Assembly: GCF_036324505.1 (NCBI RefSeq)
Contig: NC_086362.1
Location: 13,040,453 to 13,104,452, forward strand
Source of the DNA: Eleginops maclovinus
Lineage: Eukaryota > Chordata > Actinopteri > Perciformes > Eleginopidae
Direction of reading: 5' to 3'
DNA: 64,000 nt
Positions 25,180 through 44,724 of this stretch are shown piece by piece (position 1 is the stretch's first letter; each line of letters opens with the position of its first letter). The notes under the pieces are model-generated. The model worked only from the letters and a program-made list of their open reading frames with translations, was not told the origin of the DNA and did not search any database. A program made the translations under genes and the position numbers.

Positions 25180-25960
25180 AGGGACCCAGATGCAGTAGAG
25201 TGATAGAACACAAGACGGGTCAATGCAAAACCAGACGAGGCCAACAGAAGTGCACTACACGTTGCATGATATACAGCGACATACATACATACATGGATGG
25301 ATCCATACATTTATTCAACATGTTTGAATAGTGATATGCACAGTAGTGGTTGTCCATAATGCATATATTGCATATATTCAAATGTTTGAAATAGATTCCT
25401 ACAATGATACTTATTGTGATTCATGTGGAGAGGAGTGTGTAGAAAGCAACGCTCGCAACCATTTATTTGCACTTTTTTTGTTTCATTTGACATATTTTTG
25501 ACCTTTATCCAAGTTTAGAAAGCCCACATGACACAACATGAGAACACATGGGGCGAAGAATCCAGATCCAGTTTTAGCAATTCATCTACGGAAAATGTTC
25601 CCCAAACAGACGCACGTATTGTAATTAAGTCCCCCAGTATACAAATATATAAGCAGTCGGATTCTATCAGAACCAGGTTGTCTCTCTAAGTCCTGATGAA
25701 TTCTGCTTCACATGATGGAGTGAGGTAGAAGTGGTCAGGAAAAGATAGGACCTGATTGTTTTGACAATTTGAGCGGACCAAAGAACAGGCTGAGCTAATG
25801 AGGGGATTGAGTGCAGGTGTGCAGCAGGTCAGGTGGCTGCAGGGCTAAAAAAGAAACAGGTGCAACTAGTAAGGCAATCAAAAAGGATGGGAAAACACAC
25901 AAAAAGGAAGGTAACACAGCCACAAAATAAAACAGGAAAAGGACACACTAAAAACTATGA
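25180..25960 (-). repeat. probable retroelement-related repeat
   Basis: The left end ATGTCAGGGACCCAGATGCA is the reverse complement of a TGCATCTGGGTCCCTGACAT tail, and the right part has AGGTGTGCAGCAGGTCAGGT, GAAACAGGTGCAACTAG and AAACAGGAAAAGGACAC, typical of a fish repeat class. Similar phrases occur at about 35800-35920 (ACTAATCAGGAGGACAACAA). The element class and boundaries are uncertain. Confidence 0.4.
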
Positions 25961-26480
25961 CTTCAACCTAAAATAGAAAGCCTTTTTGCGTATAAATCCA
26001 AACTATGCTTGAAACAATAAAAGTTGTCATTATGAGAGTATGATAAAACATTTTTTTATTCTGACTATTGAAATTATTTTCCAAAATAAATGAAGACCGT
26101 TTATTCAGAAATCCACAGTATTTTTAGTTTTTTTGTCAAATTAATAATTTGTTTTATTAATAGCAATTTTGTTATATTTTTGCCTCGCTTTACTGGAGGC
26201 AATTTTTCCTTATTTTCAACTAGCTGCCCAAATGAATGCTTTTAGCTTAAATTACACTTGGTTGTTTTCATCTGTTGTTTTTTCTCTGTATCTTATTTCT
26301 CTGGGTATCTGTGGTAGACTTGCGCTCCTTTTTGAATTTTCTCCACCTTTTTACCACATACTCTGTCCATTTGAAATCCCACACTGCATTCTTATTTTTG
26401 TTCCCTCTCTCTTATATCCTCTAAATTCAATGCAACGACGAATTTCCAACCCATCAAACTATCATCTTTTCCCTCGGATC

Positions 26481-26915
26481 TCACCTTAAGATGTATTTTT
26501 CAGGCGAATGAGTGCGCTGCACCTCCTTCAGAGAATGCACCAGGCAGAGGTGGAGAAGAGACTTGAAACAGTTGAAAGAGAGGAGGTGAAAGCGACAGTG
26601 TGTTTGTGAGAGAGAGAGTGATGCCACCATGCAACACAAACAAGTGTCAGAGGGGGAGAGAGAGAGAGTGGGCTGAGAGTGTGTGGAGAGGCAGAGTGTG
26701 TGGAGAGGCAGAGTGTGTGTCGCTGCATTAAGCTGCTCAGAGATCCGTGGATGCTGACAGAAGCGCAGCTGCTGATGAGAAGAGGGAGACAGAAAAGACA
26801 AGATTTTCACACTCGAGAAGGGAGACAGAGGGGGAGAGCAGGTGCACTTTCCCGGTTCATCATCGCAGTGATCGGGATGGGAGGACAGCGGCTTTCCTGC
26901 TGCTACAGATAGACG
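26481..26915 (+). other. candidate 5' non-coding exon, possibly of the somatostatin receptor gene
   Basis: A purine-rich, CpG-containing block with GAGAGA runs ends at AGACG followed by GTGAGTTACC, a near-ideal splice donor at 26915/26916. It resembles a 5' untranslated leader and lacks a convincing reading frame. The next + strand coding exon is the receptor exon at 43.6 kb, preceded by a strong acceptor at 43039, so I propose that it is spliced to it across about 16 kb. This is inference from signals and strand only. A 17-bp unit (GAGTGTGTGGAGAGGCA) is duplicated in tandem around 26679-26711. Confidence 0.4.
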
Positions 26916-27735
26916 GTGAGTTACCAACACACACCTGCCGCCTCCAAAGTTAATTATCAGATTCATGAAGGTCAACGAAAGGAAGTGTGTCATGTGATGA
27001 GAAACTGGAGAATTTTGGGGTCTTTTTTCATTTTTTCCCCTTATTTTCTATAATAGCTTTCGAAAAGGAGTCTCATTTTTAGGGTATTATTTCCTAACTT
27101 GTATTCAAAACGAATTATAATAAAAAGCCCGTTGATTTGTCGTTTATATATTCATTTCATTTCATCAGTGACAGCTCATAGAAGTCTAGTAATTTTGTAA
27201 CTGATGTCAAAATAATACATTTGCTCGACTGCACTCATTATTCAGCTCCATGTAAGATTACAGTGATCTTTGAAGGACAGCAGGGGACAATACATGGTTT
27301 TTAATTCAGTTATTAATCACATATACATTAGAATTAAGGTTTCAGGTGTTGTTGAATACATGTTCATACGTGTATTTCAATTGATTCAAATGCAGGGGAA
27401 ATCTATAGCTCTATATATTATTTATTACATTTTGATAGGATGAGTAATTGTGCTTTTCGCAATAATGGTCGTACACACAAACACAATTTAAAATGTTTGT
27501 GTTGTTACTGCACTTAAAATCATTTGCTTTCCTTAATAGAGACTCACACTAAAGTATGTATTAATATCCTTAAATGAATTAACGCCTGAAAATGTTATAA
27601 AATGTATACATGACCTGATCTATAATGCAATGAAATGTCCCGACTGATAGGGCATTAACCGTTCAAGTGTCTTTTAAACTGATGAGGTACGAATGATTCA
27701 TGTAATGTTTTTTCTTCTTTCTATTTTAAGGGTGT
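26916..27735. other. non-coding stretch
   Basis: AT-rich sequence without recognisable features; it would be the start of the proposed receptor-gene intron. Confidence 0.5.
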
Positions 27736-27743
27736 ATTGATAT

Positions 27744-27931
27744 CAGGCCCGGCCCTGACCAATGTGCCGCCCTAGGCAAGATTTTAGCTTGCGCCCCAAT
27801 CATGGCTCGTCACTTCCTCCCCGCAAGCACCCACCAATTCGCCTATACGCCCCCCACCAATTCGCCTAGCGCCCCCCCACCAATTCGACAGCGCCCCCCC
27901 ACCTGTTCACCTATGCCCAGCGCCGGCCCTG
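27744..27931. mobile_element. 188-bp non-autonomous hAT element (MITE) with 8-bp target duplication
   Basis: The left end CAGGCCCGGCCCTGA and the reverse complement of the right end, CAGGGCCGGCGCTGG, are inverted terminal repeats. ATTGATAT stands at both 27736-27743 and 27932-27939, the perfect 8-bp duplication expected of hAT insertion. Inside are three units starting ACCAATTCG at 27833, 27856 and 27879 (period 23), each followed by GCGCCCCCC-like sequence, and a diverged fourth at 27901. It has no coding capacity. The very GC-rich interior contrasts with AT-rich flanks. Confidence 0.85.
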
Positions 27932-28140
27932 ATTGATATAAATGTATAATGCTGTTTAACCAACTGAAAACAACACTGAATCCATGTAGGGAAACTCTTT
28001 GCTGAACTTTATAACAGACAGTAATCGTTAAGTTGTTATTGGCTCAAATAAAATGTTGTGTTAAAATAGAATTATTTCAAAAAATAACATTAGAATGAAA
28101 AACTCTCATCAGCAAATCAGTCAAATGTTATACCATTGTT

Positions 28141-28800
28141 GGGTTGGATGGGTGGATGAAAAGTTGGTTTTATGGATGAATGGATGGATGGATGGTATTA
28201 TGGATGGATGGATGGATGGATGGATGGATGGATGGATGGATGGATGGATGGATGGATGGATGGATGGATGGTATTATGGATGGATGGATGGATGGTATTA
28301 TGGATGGATGGATGGATGGATAGATGGTATTATAGATGATTGACGGTTTTATGGATGGATGGTCTTATTGGTGGATGGATGGATGATGGATGGATGGATG
28401 GATGGATGGATGGATGGATGGATGGATGGATGGATGGATGATGGATGGATGGATGATGGATGGATGGATGATGGATGGATGGATGATGGATGGATGGATG
28501 GTATTATAGATGCATGGATGGTTTCATGGATGTGTGGACGGATGTTTTTCTAGATGGATGGATGGATGGATGGATGGACGGATGTTTTTATAGATGGATG
28601 GATGATATTATGGATGGATGGATAGTTTTATGGATGGATGGATGAACGGAAGGATGGATGGATGGATGGATGGATGATGGATGGATGGATGATGGATGGA
28701 TGGATGGATGGATGGATGGATGGATGGATGGATGGATGGATGGATGGCCGTATGGATGGATGGATGGATGGATGGATGGATGGATGGATGGATGGATGGA
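28141..28800. repeat. long (GGAT)n / TGGA tetranucleotide array
   Basis: About 630 bases consist mostly of GGAT units, broken by GGTATTAT, GATGATGGAT and TTTTATAGAT interruptions that recur in a higher-order pattern. All reading frames across it (WMDG and HPSI repeats) are products of the repeat and not genes. Confidence 0.97.
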
Positions 28801-31077
28801 TTTTGTAAATATTCACTTATTTAGGTATTTTTAGGGAAAGGCTAATACAGACCGGCAATCCCTTCTTTATAGGAGTTATCATTTCCAGTTTATGTTCAAG
28901 GTGTATGGTCATTTTGGAGAAATAAGCAGGGTGGAAAAAACTGGAGGACTGCTGTTTTACTCTTGCCGGTACATCACTTCTTATCAGGCTGCATACAGTC
29001 ACTGTACCTCCACCAATAAGATAGACTGTGTAGAATAAGAAGTGAAAACCAAGGCAAAAAAGGCTTATTGTTGTCAGCGGCTCTCATCTCATCTGTGTTA
29101 TAACGGCTGCACAGTGAGAGCGATGTTCACAGTGACAAACCTCAAAGCTGAAGAAAACTTCATGAAAACTCAATCTTGAGCTGGAATGATCAAGTTAAAA
29201 GACTGGAAAATAAGCCAAACATCGTCTAGTTTCAGCTTCTTCTGTGATGATTTGTTTCAATAATGGTCACTTTGTCACCCCTTCCTAGTCGAAGATAATT
29301 GAATTTGCCAAATGATTGATCACTTAATTTAAGAAAACAATTACAATGTCATGTATAAATTAGTCTAAGTAGATCAAATGAAGGCTATTCTCAGTCAGTG
29401 CCAGGGCTTACATGCCTGTAGTGGGTTCACATGGGGTAACAGGATTCAACGCAATGCATTTCAATTAGCTTATTGATCAGCTGATCCCTTATATTGACTG
29501 ACTTGTGTCGCTTTCAGTGATAGTTGTACAATATATGGAGCGCTGTAAAAATGTAAGGTAAAGCATCAACACAGCCCTTGAGCGTCAACCCTAGCGTTTT
29601 CAATGCAGTCGCTTCTTAGAGCCTGCGGAAGTGGGCGTGGTTAAATCTAAACCGACTAACACGTCCTGTCCACCCCATCAATGTCAATTTAATTCAACAC
29701 CAAAATGGTTAGTACAGTACTACTAGATACATCGAACTAAGACATATGCCAATGTAATAGTTTCCCTAAGTCTCCAACACAGATAGCTGTAAATAACACA
29801 TTCCCCATTGAAATGTATTCCACATTTTAGAGGACATTCTTTATTATCTGCAAAAGAAAATGCTGAATTTCAAGTAGATAGAAACACTTGTGTGTGTATT
29901 TCTATCTACTGCTGTCGTGTGAACGATAGGGGCTGGCTAGGATGGTGCTAATTCTCCAATCAGGGGCATTGCATAAAAAGACAAAGCGCAGAGGTGACAC
30001 CATTAACAAAGCTCCCGTCACAGATCAGATGAAACCACGTTGCATTGTGTTTGTATTGACATTTCATCGTTTCAGCCAATTTCAAACCCTGGAGAACACA
30101 GAGATCACAGACATTGAAGTGCACAGGTTTTCATATTCACCAATGATCAAAGCTGGACTGCTGAGTGCTAATGGGGGGTGCTGCACTGGGGGGCCAGGAC
30201 CCTTAGGCTGATGGAGGTTTTACTTTCTAATTTGATTCATTTCAAACATCCCTATTAAAGTGAACCTCTGAAGCATTCAGTGATGAAAGCTAAAATGATG
30301 AATGAGACTGAGGTTAAAGTGTACTGACTCATATTGAATTAGCCCAACGGACGACTAATGGATTACTTTAGAAAGGTTATTTGTCTGTTTTCTGAGGGCG
30401 GAGGGAAACATAAAGAAATGGTTATGAGAAGCTTTCCGCGTGTTCTATACTCACTCGGTACTTGAAGGGAATTTGTGTGTTTTTTATTTACCCTGCATCT
30501 GTAACCTACTCCTCGTCCTCCCAGTGTTCCCACAGAAATGATCAGAAGTAAGAAATACACAAAGAGCTCATTATATATATATTGGACTAACATTAAACAC
30601 CAGGCATCAGCATTTCTACAGGGAGGGGATGAATGGGGGTCAATCCCTGACAAAACAAATAAGAAAGAATCTGGGGTTTCAATCAACTTTGGCGTGTATG
30701 TGAAATTTGGTTTTGCGAGTGAAATACGTTTTAACTTTGTGTTGTCAGATTTTAGTTGTATTATATTGCCTCTGCTTGGAATCTTAACACTGTATTGTTT
30801 TTCCCGAATGAAAAAGAGACTTCTCAATAAAAAATGCCATGCATGATAAAACTACAAATTGTGTTCTAACTTTAGCAACAACTTAATAATAATGCTAAAA
30901 GAGTTAAGAAAGGACAAACTCATTGTTTGTATTCAACAAGCTGCATGTCACTTTGAAAATTGACTTTAATTTGTTGCCAACACTCTTTTTAAATTGCTAT
31001 TATTGAATTTGATTGAGGTGTTTGATTTTTTTCATTCAAAAAGATGCATCTTGGATTTCAGTAAGAAGAGTGTGGAA
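28801..31077. other. non-coding stretch
   Basis: No supported gene. The 154-codon minus-strand frame at 30363-30827 overlaps a + strand frame and has no domain character. Confidence 0.5.
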
Positions 31078-31225
31078 ATGTCCATTCTACATTTGACCCA
31101 TCGTAGTGTAAGGAGCAGTGGGCTGCCATATGTACGGTGCCCAGGGAGCAGTGTAGGGAGCGGTGCCATGCTCAGGGACACATCTGTAGGACTTGGTGTT
31201 TTGGGGACGTGAACCCGTGACCATC
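31078..31225 (-). mobile_element. tRNA-derived SINE, minus strand, degraded
   Basis: In reverse complement the head has a B-box-like GGTTCACGTCC, and the + strand shows CATTTGACCCATCGTAG, GGAGCAGTGGGCTGCCATAT and GTGCCCAGGGAGCAGTGTAG. The phrase order matches the better preserved copy at 60765-61045. It is diverged and lacks a defined tail. Confidence 0.6.
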
Positions 31226-31239
31226 CAGATCCCGTCCCT

Positions 31240-31340
31240 ATAATAATAATAATAATAATAATACATTTTATTTGTAAGCGCTTTTCAATCCCTCAAAGAC
31301 ACTTTACAGATGAAAAATAAGTAATTAAAATACATTTAAA
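31240..31340. repeat. (TAA)n microsatellite and adjoining GCGCTTTTCAA repeat fragment
   Basis: Seven to eight TAA units (about 31240-31263) are followed by CATTTTATTTGTAAGCGCTT and CCCTCAAAGACACTTTACAG, a fragment of the teleost repeat also seen at 22676-22905. Confidence 0.6.
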
Positions 31341-33234
31341 AACACAGAAACACAAGAAAACGCAGAAAAGTAGATACATTGTAAATAGAACAGCACAATA
31401 CAACAGTCAGACAGAACAAAAACAGAATTAGGAAAAGTGGTGGTTAAGAATTATCGCCACCGCTTGACCAACAATTTTCTTTAACACTTTGTTTGTAAGT
31501 TGTAAAAATACAGATGCAAAAGTCATCTTCAACAGAATAACACCAGTTGTTTATGCTTAGGCGAGATTATTCAGTTGGAAACTCTACGAAACGCAACAGT
31601 ATTAACTTCTGTGATAAAAGGCTAAACCGAAACCTAAATTCTAATCCTAACACCATACCTGGTTTTGCAATTTGTATTCAATCCCAATTGTTGTATAGGG
31701 TTCTGGATACGTCCTTTAAAATCAATTACCCAGAAATTGTTAGCATGTACCCTCTACCACCATATTTAGCTACCTCCCAAACATCTTTTTTATTTCAGGC
31801 AGCAGGTCACACTCCCAAATACTTGGTTGCAGCTCGACAATGGCTTGAATCTCCTTTGTGTTCACACAGTAGGTTTGTCATCAATGGAACTCTGGAGAGG
31901 CGGCCTGTTTATTCTGCAGAGATAAAAGGACAAACATTTGGGTCATAATCTTCATTCAGTAAATATTGATGTTTTCACAAAGGGCTTCCATCCATTACAC
32001 CTCAGGCTTTTGTTTTTCAAAGAAATATAACAAGCAGAGAAAAAGGTATTTGTTTGGTGAAGAGAGATTTTCACTGCGGTACATTTGAATGACAGCTTTG
32101 GAATGGTGTGCGATACCCTGAGGTGATCACAGTGCTAAAACTAAGTGTGACTTCTTCTATCACACTCAGCGTTTCCCCCCTCTCCTCCTCCCATCTGTTT
32201 CTGAAAAAGGTGTATGTGAGATCATTTAGAGGCCTCTGGAGGACAGACATGTGTTTTTAATTATGCTAACACATGTCTGTCTTTGTTAACCTGTGTCTTT
32301 TATGTTTAGCACCTCCAGGCCCAATTTACGGGAGAGGTGTGGAATTGTCCACTGACTCATCATAAAATTAATTACACATTCATTTTTTTTACCTCTTAAA
32401 TTGATTCAGGAGCAGCTCAGGAGACTTTAGCCAGGCTCAGCAGTCTGCAATACTTAGGAAAAGATTTACTTTCACTGAAACCATTTCAAAATAATTGAAA
32501 TCAGTAGATTTAAAGAAAACGTTTAATTGTCAAGAAAAACTGCATGTTTGGAAAAACAATTCTATATGCACCTTCTTCCCAACTGGGCACCTTACCACTA
32601 TTTGAAGAAAGTAAACCCAAATCACAGTTTCTTAATTGCTGCTGGACCACCCCATTTATACTTGTGCATGCCTCTCTGTGTGTGTGGCAAGGGAAAGAGC
32701 AAACCACATGGAACATTTTATGGAAAAGCAGAATATTTCGTTAGACAGAAAGAAAAAATACATCCATCTTTTTACAATGAATTTCCCTTTTAAACTCGAA
32801 AAAAATATCTGAAGTTATTGGTATGGTGGACGACAGGTGCCAACGGCTCAAAACACTTCCACGAGGAGAAACGTGTTGCAATTTTTAAACTATGCAAATA
32901 CGCAATCACTTCTAGAATTACATTCTGCAAAGAGTGTATTACTGATGACTTTTGTGTAGCATCATTTTTTATCACTAACTCTGCAGAAATATCAGGTGAA
33001 CAACAATACAAAAATAAATGTTGATTTAGAATATGAATGTAATGATTAGTTTCGGTACAGCCCCACATTTATGTGAATGAGAGTTGCCCACCAATGGAGA
33101 AAAGCAGCTAGAGATACATGGCAATTATAGGGTTGTCAATTACGAGCATGTATCCCAGCATGAGAAAGGGGCCTTCCTCAGGCTAAACAAGCGATTTACG
33201 CCAAGTCTGTCATTTAAAGCTAGGGTATACAACT
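31341..33234. other. non-coding stretch
   Basis: Nothing supported. The 133-codon frame at 31547-31948 shows no recognisable domain. Confidence 0.5.
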
Positions 33235-33470
33235 GGCGTCTCCAGTCTTCCTGTTAAAGTGTCCTTGGGCAAGATGCTGTAATTGCTACAGAAGGCGTAG
33301 CCATCATTCTGTGAGTGTGTGTGAATGAGTTTTGCATTCGGTAATGAGCAGTTTCGCACCTTGTATGGCAGCCTTGACATCAGTGTTTGAATGTATGTGA
33401 ATGTGTAAGGCTTGAGTGTAAAAGGGTGATCAGAAACTCCAATGGCAGTATATGCTTTCCATTTACCAAT
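33235..33470 (+). repeat. teleost interspersed repeat, partial
   Basis: AAAGTGTCCTTGGGCAAGAT, TGTGTGTGAATGAGT, TGAATGTATGTGAATGTG and a GCAGTATATGCTTTCCATTT end follow the order of a common fish repeat whose full form ends near GCGCTATATAAATGCA. This copy has lost the GCGC core. Confidence 0.5.
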
Positions 33471-39673
<6,203 letters not shown>

Positions 39674-40186
39674 GGAAACCTCTGCAACAGTGTGGCTTTT
39701 CAGAATGTTTTCAGAGAACAATGGCTGTACGAAAGAAGATATGTCAAGCTTTGGATACACACACTAAACAAGATAATAGTATACGTGGTTAGTTTGCCTT
39801 GATACATAGATGTGTTGAATAAAGGAGAAATTCTAAGACTTAAAATTGAAAAGGTAACACTTTTACCTGATTTAATCAGTAGTTTGAAATGGCTTTGTAG
39901 GAAAGACTTGCCAAACAAATGCAGTGATGCATTCACTATCTCTACACTGGACCACAGTCTTGGAGAGACAAATGGACTCACAAACAGACCATATATTTCC
40001 TCCCGAATGCCTCTACGCTTATGGCACGAGAATTCAAAGGCTTCAAGGCTTTTATCTTTTCAGGCGAAGGGTATATTTTCTCTGTGAAATACATTTTTGA
40101 ACCATGTTTCTGTTAAAAATAGAATCATCATGGATATCTTTTTTACAGCAGCAGCCTTGGTTGTATATTAATATAACGTATATGAT

Positions 40187-42447
<2,261 letters not shown>

Positions 42448-42852
42448 GTTGGGCAATTTGTACACTTAGCATAAGTTGCGTTAATTTAAATAAATGGCAC
42501 GTAAACAACAGTAAAAAAATGACTAAAATTGCAATTCTAACCAGAAACTGGCCATATGTATACTCTCTGTGGGCTGGGGTTTCGCAACCATTGGATTTAG
42601 AAGCACAAGATAAAAATATCATCTCAGCTATGGAGAATTATAAAAATCTTCCAAATAAAAATATTGGCATCTTTTTTAGAAACTGACATTTTTTGTACTG
42701 AAATTGTCAGAAATGGACCCCTATAGCACGAAAAAATCACTCCAAAATTGTCCAAATAGGCCAAGCCATTTTTGCAACTATTGTCCACACAGGCTATAAT
42801 GCTAATTAATGCAAATGACCGCAACTTATGCTAATTTAGCAAATTGCCCAAC
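42448..42852. mobile_element. 405-bp element with 33-bp terminal inverted repeats
   Basis: The first 33 bases (GTTGGGCAATTTG...AGCATAAGTTGCG) and the last 33 are inverted copies differing at four adjoining positions near the middle. The interior is AT-rich and has no meaningful coding capacity. The structure suggests a MITE or a foldback element. No target-site duplication could be matched at the edges, so the true ends might lie slightly outside. I do not recognise the family. Confidence 0.6.
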
Positions 42853-43039
42853 AAGAAAGAAATACCTACAAACACATACATGTCTTCATGCTTATATACC
42901 TTGTTAATCTCAGAAAAAAACGAATGCATAGCCCGCTATGTCATCTCAGGTATGACTGTTTTTACTTTGATGTTCTCTGCTCTGTGTCTATGCAGGCAAA
43001 CTAAGTGACAGTTCTTTGTTTTTCTCTCATTTTCCTCAG

Positions 43040-43617
43040 GTCACAGAAAAACGAGAACAATGTTTCCTGAAAGGAAGCAACAGCAGAAACCTTCTGAGTT
43101 CATCACACTCTGCAAGGGTACTGCGACTCATCAAGATACATGATTGCAGGAGCCAAGCAACTCAACCTATAATTGGACACTTGAGGAGATTTGACCCTCT
43201 GAGAAAAAAACGCATTTCCATCCATGGATTGAGTGTTTTGTATGTGCTGTGTATCCAAGTGGTATGACATCTCTTTTGATCAGAACTCTACACTTACTTC
43301 AACCCTGAAGAGATGGGCAGTAAGATGTCTTTTCATTAAAATATAATGATACACGATTGCCATCAAAGAATCCTGCAAATCCGAGAGTACTTTGAGAACT
43401 GCATTTGCAGATCGATGATGTGAAGGTTATAATGCAGTTGCTGCATACCCTATTTTTTCTGTGATTGAATTGAAGGTGGTCTGGACTTACTAAGAATTTA
43501 AAACTCAAGGACTTGTGGATAGTGAGAAGACGGAAAAATGGACGTTTTCTTTCTTGGATAACTGGAGTTAGCTAGTATCATTAAAACTTAAAGCATCAAA
43601 TACCACTAAAATTGATC
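43040..43617 (+). other. sstr1: 5' untranslated part of the receptor's coding exon
   Basis: A pyrimidine tract with TTTCTCTCATTTTCCTCAG ends at 43039, a strong acceptor, and the sequence from 43040 to the start codon would be leader. A weaker acceptor, TCTATGCAG, ends at 42995. Several upstream ATGs occur in the leader. It is the proposed partner of the donor at 26915. Confidence 0.45.
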
Positions 43618-44724
43618 ATGGATTTCAATGGGAGCCAGGACTATGGGTCCTATCCAACAGGCCTGCCCTTTAACACAAGCATGGACTATGAGGACTACTA
43701 CCAGGAGCCTGATGCCAGTAAAATCATCATTCCATCCATCTATGCTCTTGTCTGCTGCGTAGGTCTTACTGGCAATGCCATGGTCATCTACGTCATTCTG
43801 AAATATGCCAAAATGAAAACAGCTACTAACATTTATATCCTCAACTTGGCGATTGCTGACGAGTTGTTCATGTTAAGTGTTCCTTTTCTGGCCACATCGG
43901 CTGCCGTCCGCCATTGGCCCTTCGGGTCACTGATGTGTAGGTTGGTCCTGAGTGTAGATGGAATCAATATGTTTACATCAATCTTCTGTCTGACTGTGTT
44001 GAGTGTGGACCGTTACATAGCAGTGGTCCATCCTATAAAGGCTGCCCGCTACCGCAGACCCACTGTGGCCAAAGTAGTGAATGTGTGCGTATGGGGGCTG
44101 TCGCTTATAGTCATCCTACCCATCATTATCTTCGCAGACACTGTCCCCGCACAGGACGGTGGTGTGGACTGTAACTTCTTGTGGCCTGAATCGGCATGGT
44201 CAGAAGCATTTGTGGTCTATACCTTCCTGTTGGGGTTTCTACTGCCTGTCGGGGCCATTTGCTTGTGCTACTGTTTAATGGTGGCCAGGATGCGAGCGGT
44301 TGGGCTCAAAGCCGGCTGGCTTCAACGGCGGCGCTCGGAGAAGAAGATCACCCGGATGGTGCTGCTGGTCGTGGCGGTGTTCGTTCTCTGCTGGATGCCC
44401 TTCTACATCGTCCAATTGGTCAGCGTTTTCCACCGGCCCCCAGACCCTATGGTAACTCAGCTGTTTGTCATCCTCAGCTACGCTAATAGTGGCGCCAATC
44501 CTATCCTGTACGGCTTTGTTTCCGATAATTTCCGGCGTTCATTCCAACGCATAGTTTGTTTCCGGTGGCTGGAGTCTGGGCTGGATGCGGAACAAGTGGA
44601 TTACTGTGCTGTGGCTTTGAAGAGACAAACAGCATGTAACCCTCTGGATTTTCCTAAGGACTGTATGGCTTCCGATATGGTGTTTCGCAATGGGACATAT
44701 ACCTCCCGTACAACCACAGTCTAA
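43618..44724 (+). CDS. sstr1: somatostatin receptor type 1-like GPCR
   Basis: The single exon encodes 368 residues from ATG 43618; the open frame begins two codons earlier with TTG, which I do not take as the start. It is a class A receptor for somatostatin, acting at the plasma membrane through Gi/o to lower cAMP. Visible features are N-glycosylation sites at N4 and N19, seven hydrophobic segments, Asp81 in NLAIADE, the C107-C185 disulfide pair, the ligand-binding Asp114 in LSVDGIN, DRY at 131-133, [18 protein letters not shown] in loop 2, CWMPF at 258-262 and NPILY at 294-298. The tail [12 protein letters not shown] resembles SSTR1 tails and ends in a class I PDZ ligand. The family signature in helix 7 reads [12 protein letters not shown], with Gly292 where Cys is usual. 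Which teleost duplicate it is, or whether it is the related sstr6 type, needs a tree. Confidence 0.93.
   Translation: MDFNGSQDYGSYPTGLPFNTSMDYEDYYQEPDASKIIIPSIYALVCCVGLTGNAMVIYVILKYAKMKTATNIYILNLAIADELFMLSVPFLATSAAVRHWPFGSLMCRLVLSVDGINMFTSIFCLTVLSVDRYIAVVHPIKAARYRRPTVAKVVNVCVWGLSLIVILPIIIFADTVPAQDGGVDCNFLWPESAWSEAFVVYTFLLGFLLPVGAICLCYCLMVARMRAVGLKAGWLQRRRSEKKITRMVLLVVAVFVLCWMPFYIVQLVSVFHRPPDPMVTQLFVILSYANSGANPILYGFVSDNFRRSFQRIVCFRWLESGLDAEQVDYCAVALKRQTACNPLDFPKDCMASDMVFRNGTYTSRTTTV

Noticed and set aside
26481..26993. 170-codon minus-strand frame rich in Ser, Leu and His
   Set aside because: It is the antisense of a GAGAGA-rich leader-like block; the low-complexity composition explains the open frame.
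28141..28800. CRISPR-like or satellite array
   Set aside because: The unit is a tetranucleotide with no unique spacers; the organism is a vertebrate.
28095..28816. frames encoding WMDG and HPSI repeats
   Set aside because: Pure translation of the GGAT array.
30363..30827. 154-codon minus-strand frame
   Set aside because: Overlapped by a + strand frame of similar quality and without recognisable motifs; length is within chance for a window of this size.
43612..43617. TTG at 43612 as the receptor start codon
   Set aside because: An ATG two codons downstream gives the usual MDFNG-type start, and non-ATG initiation is not needed.
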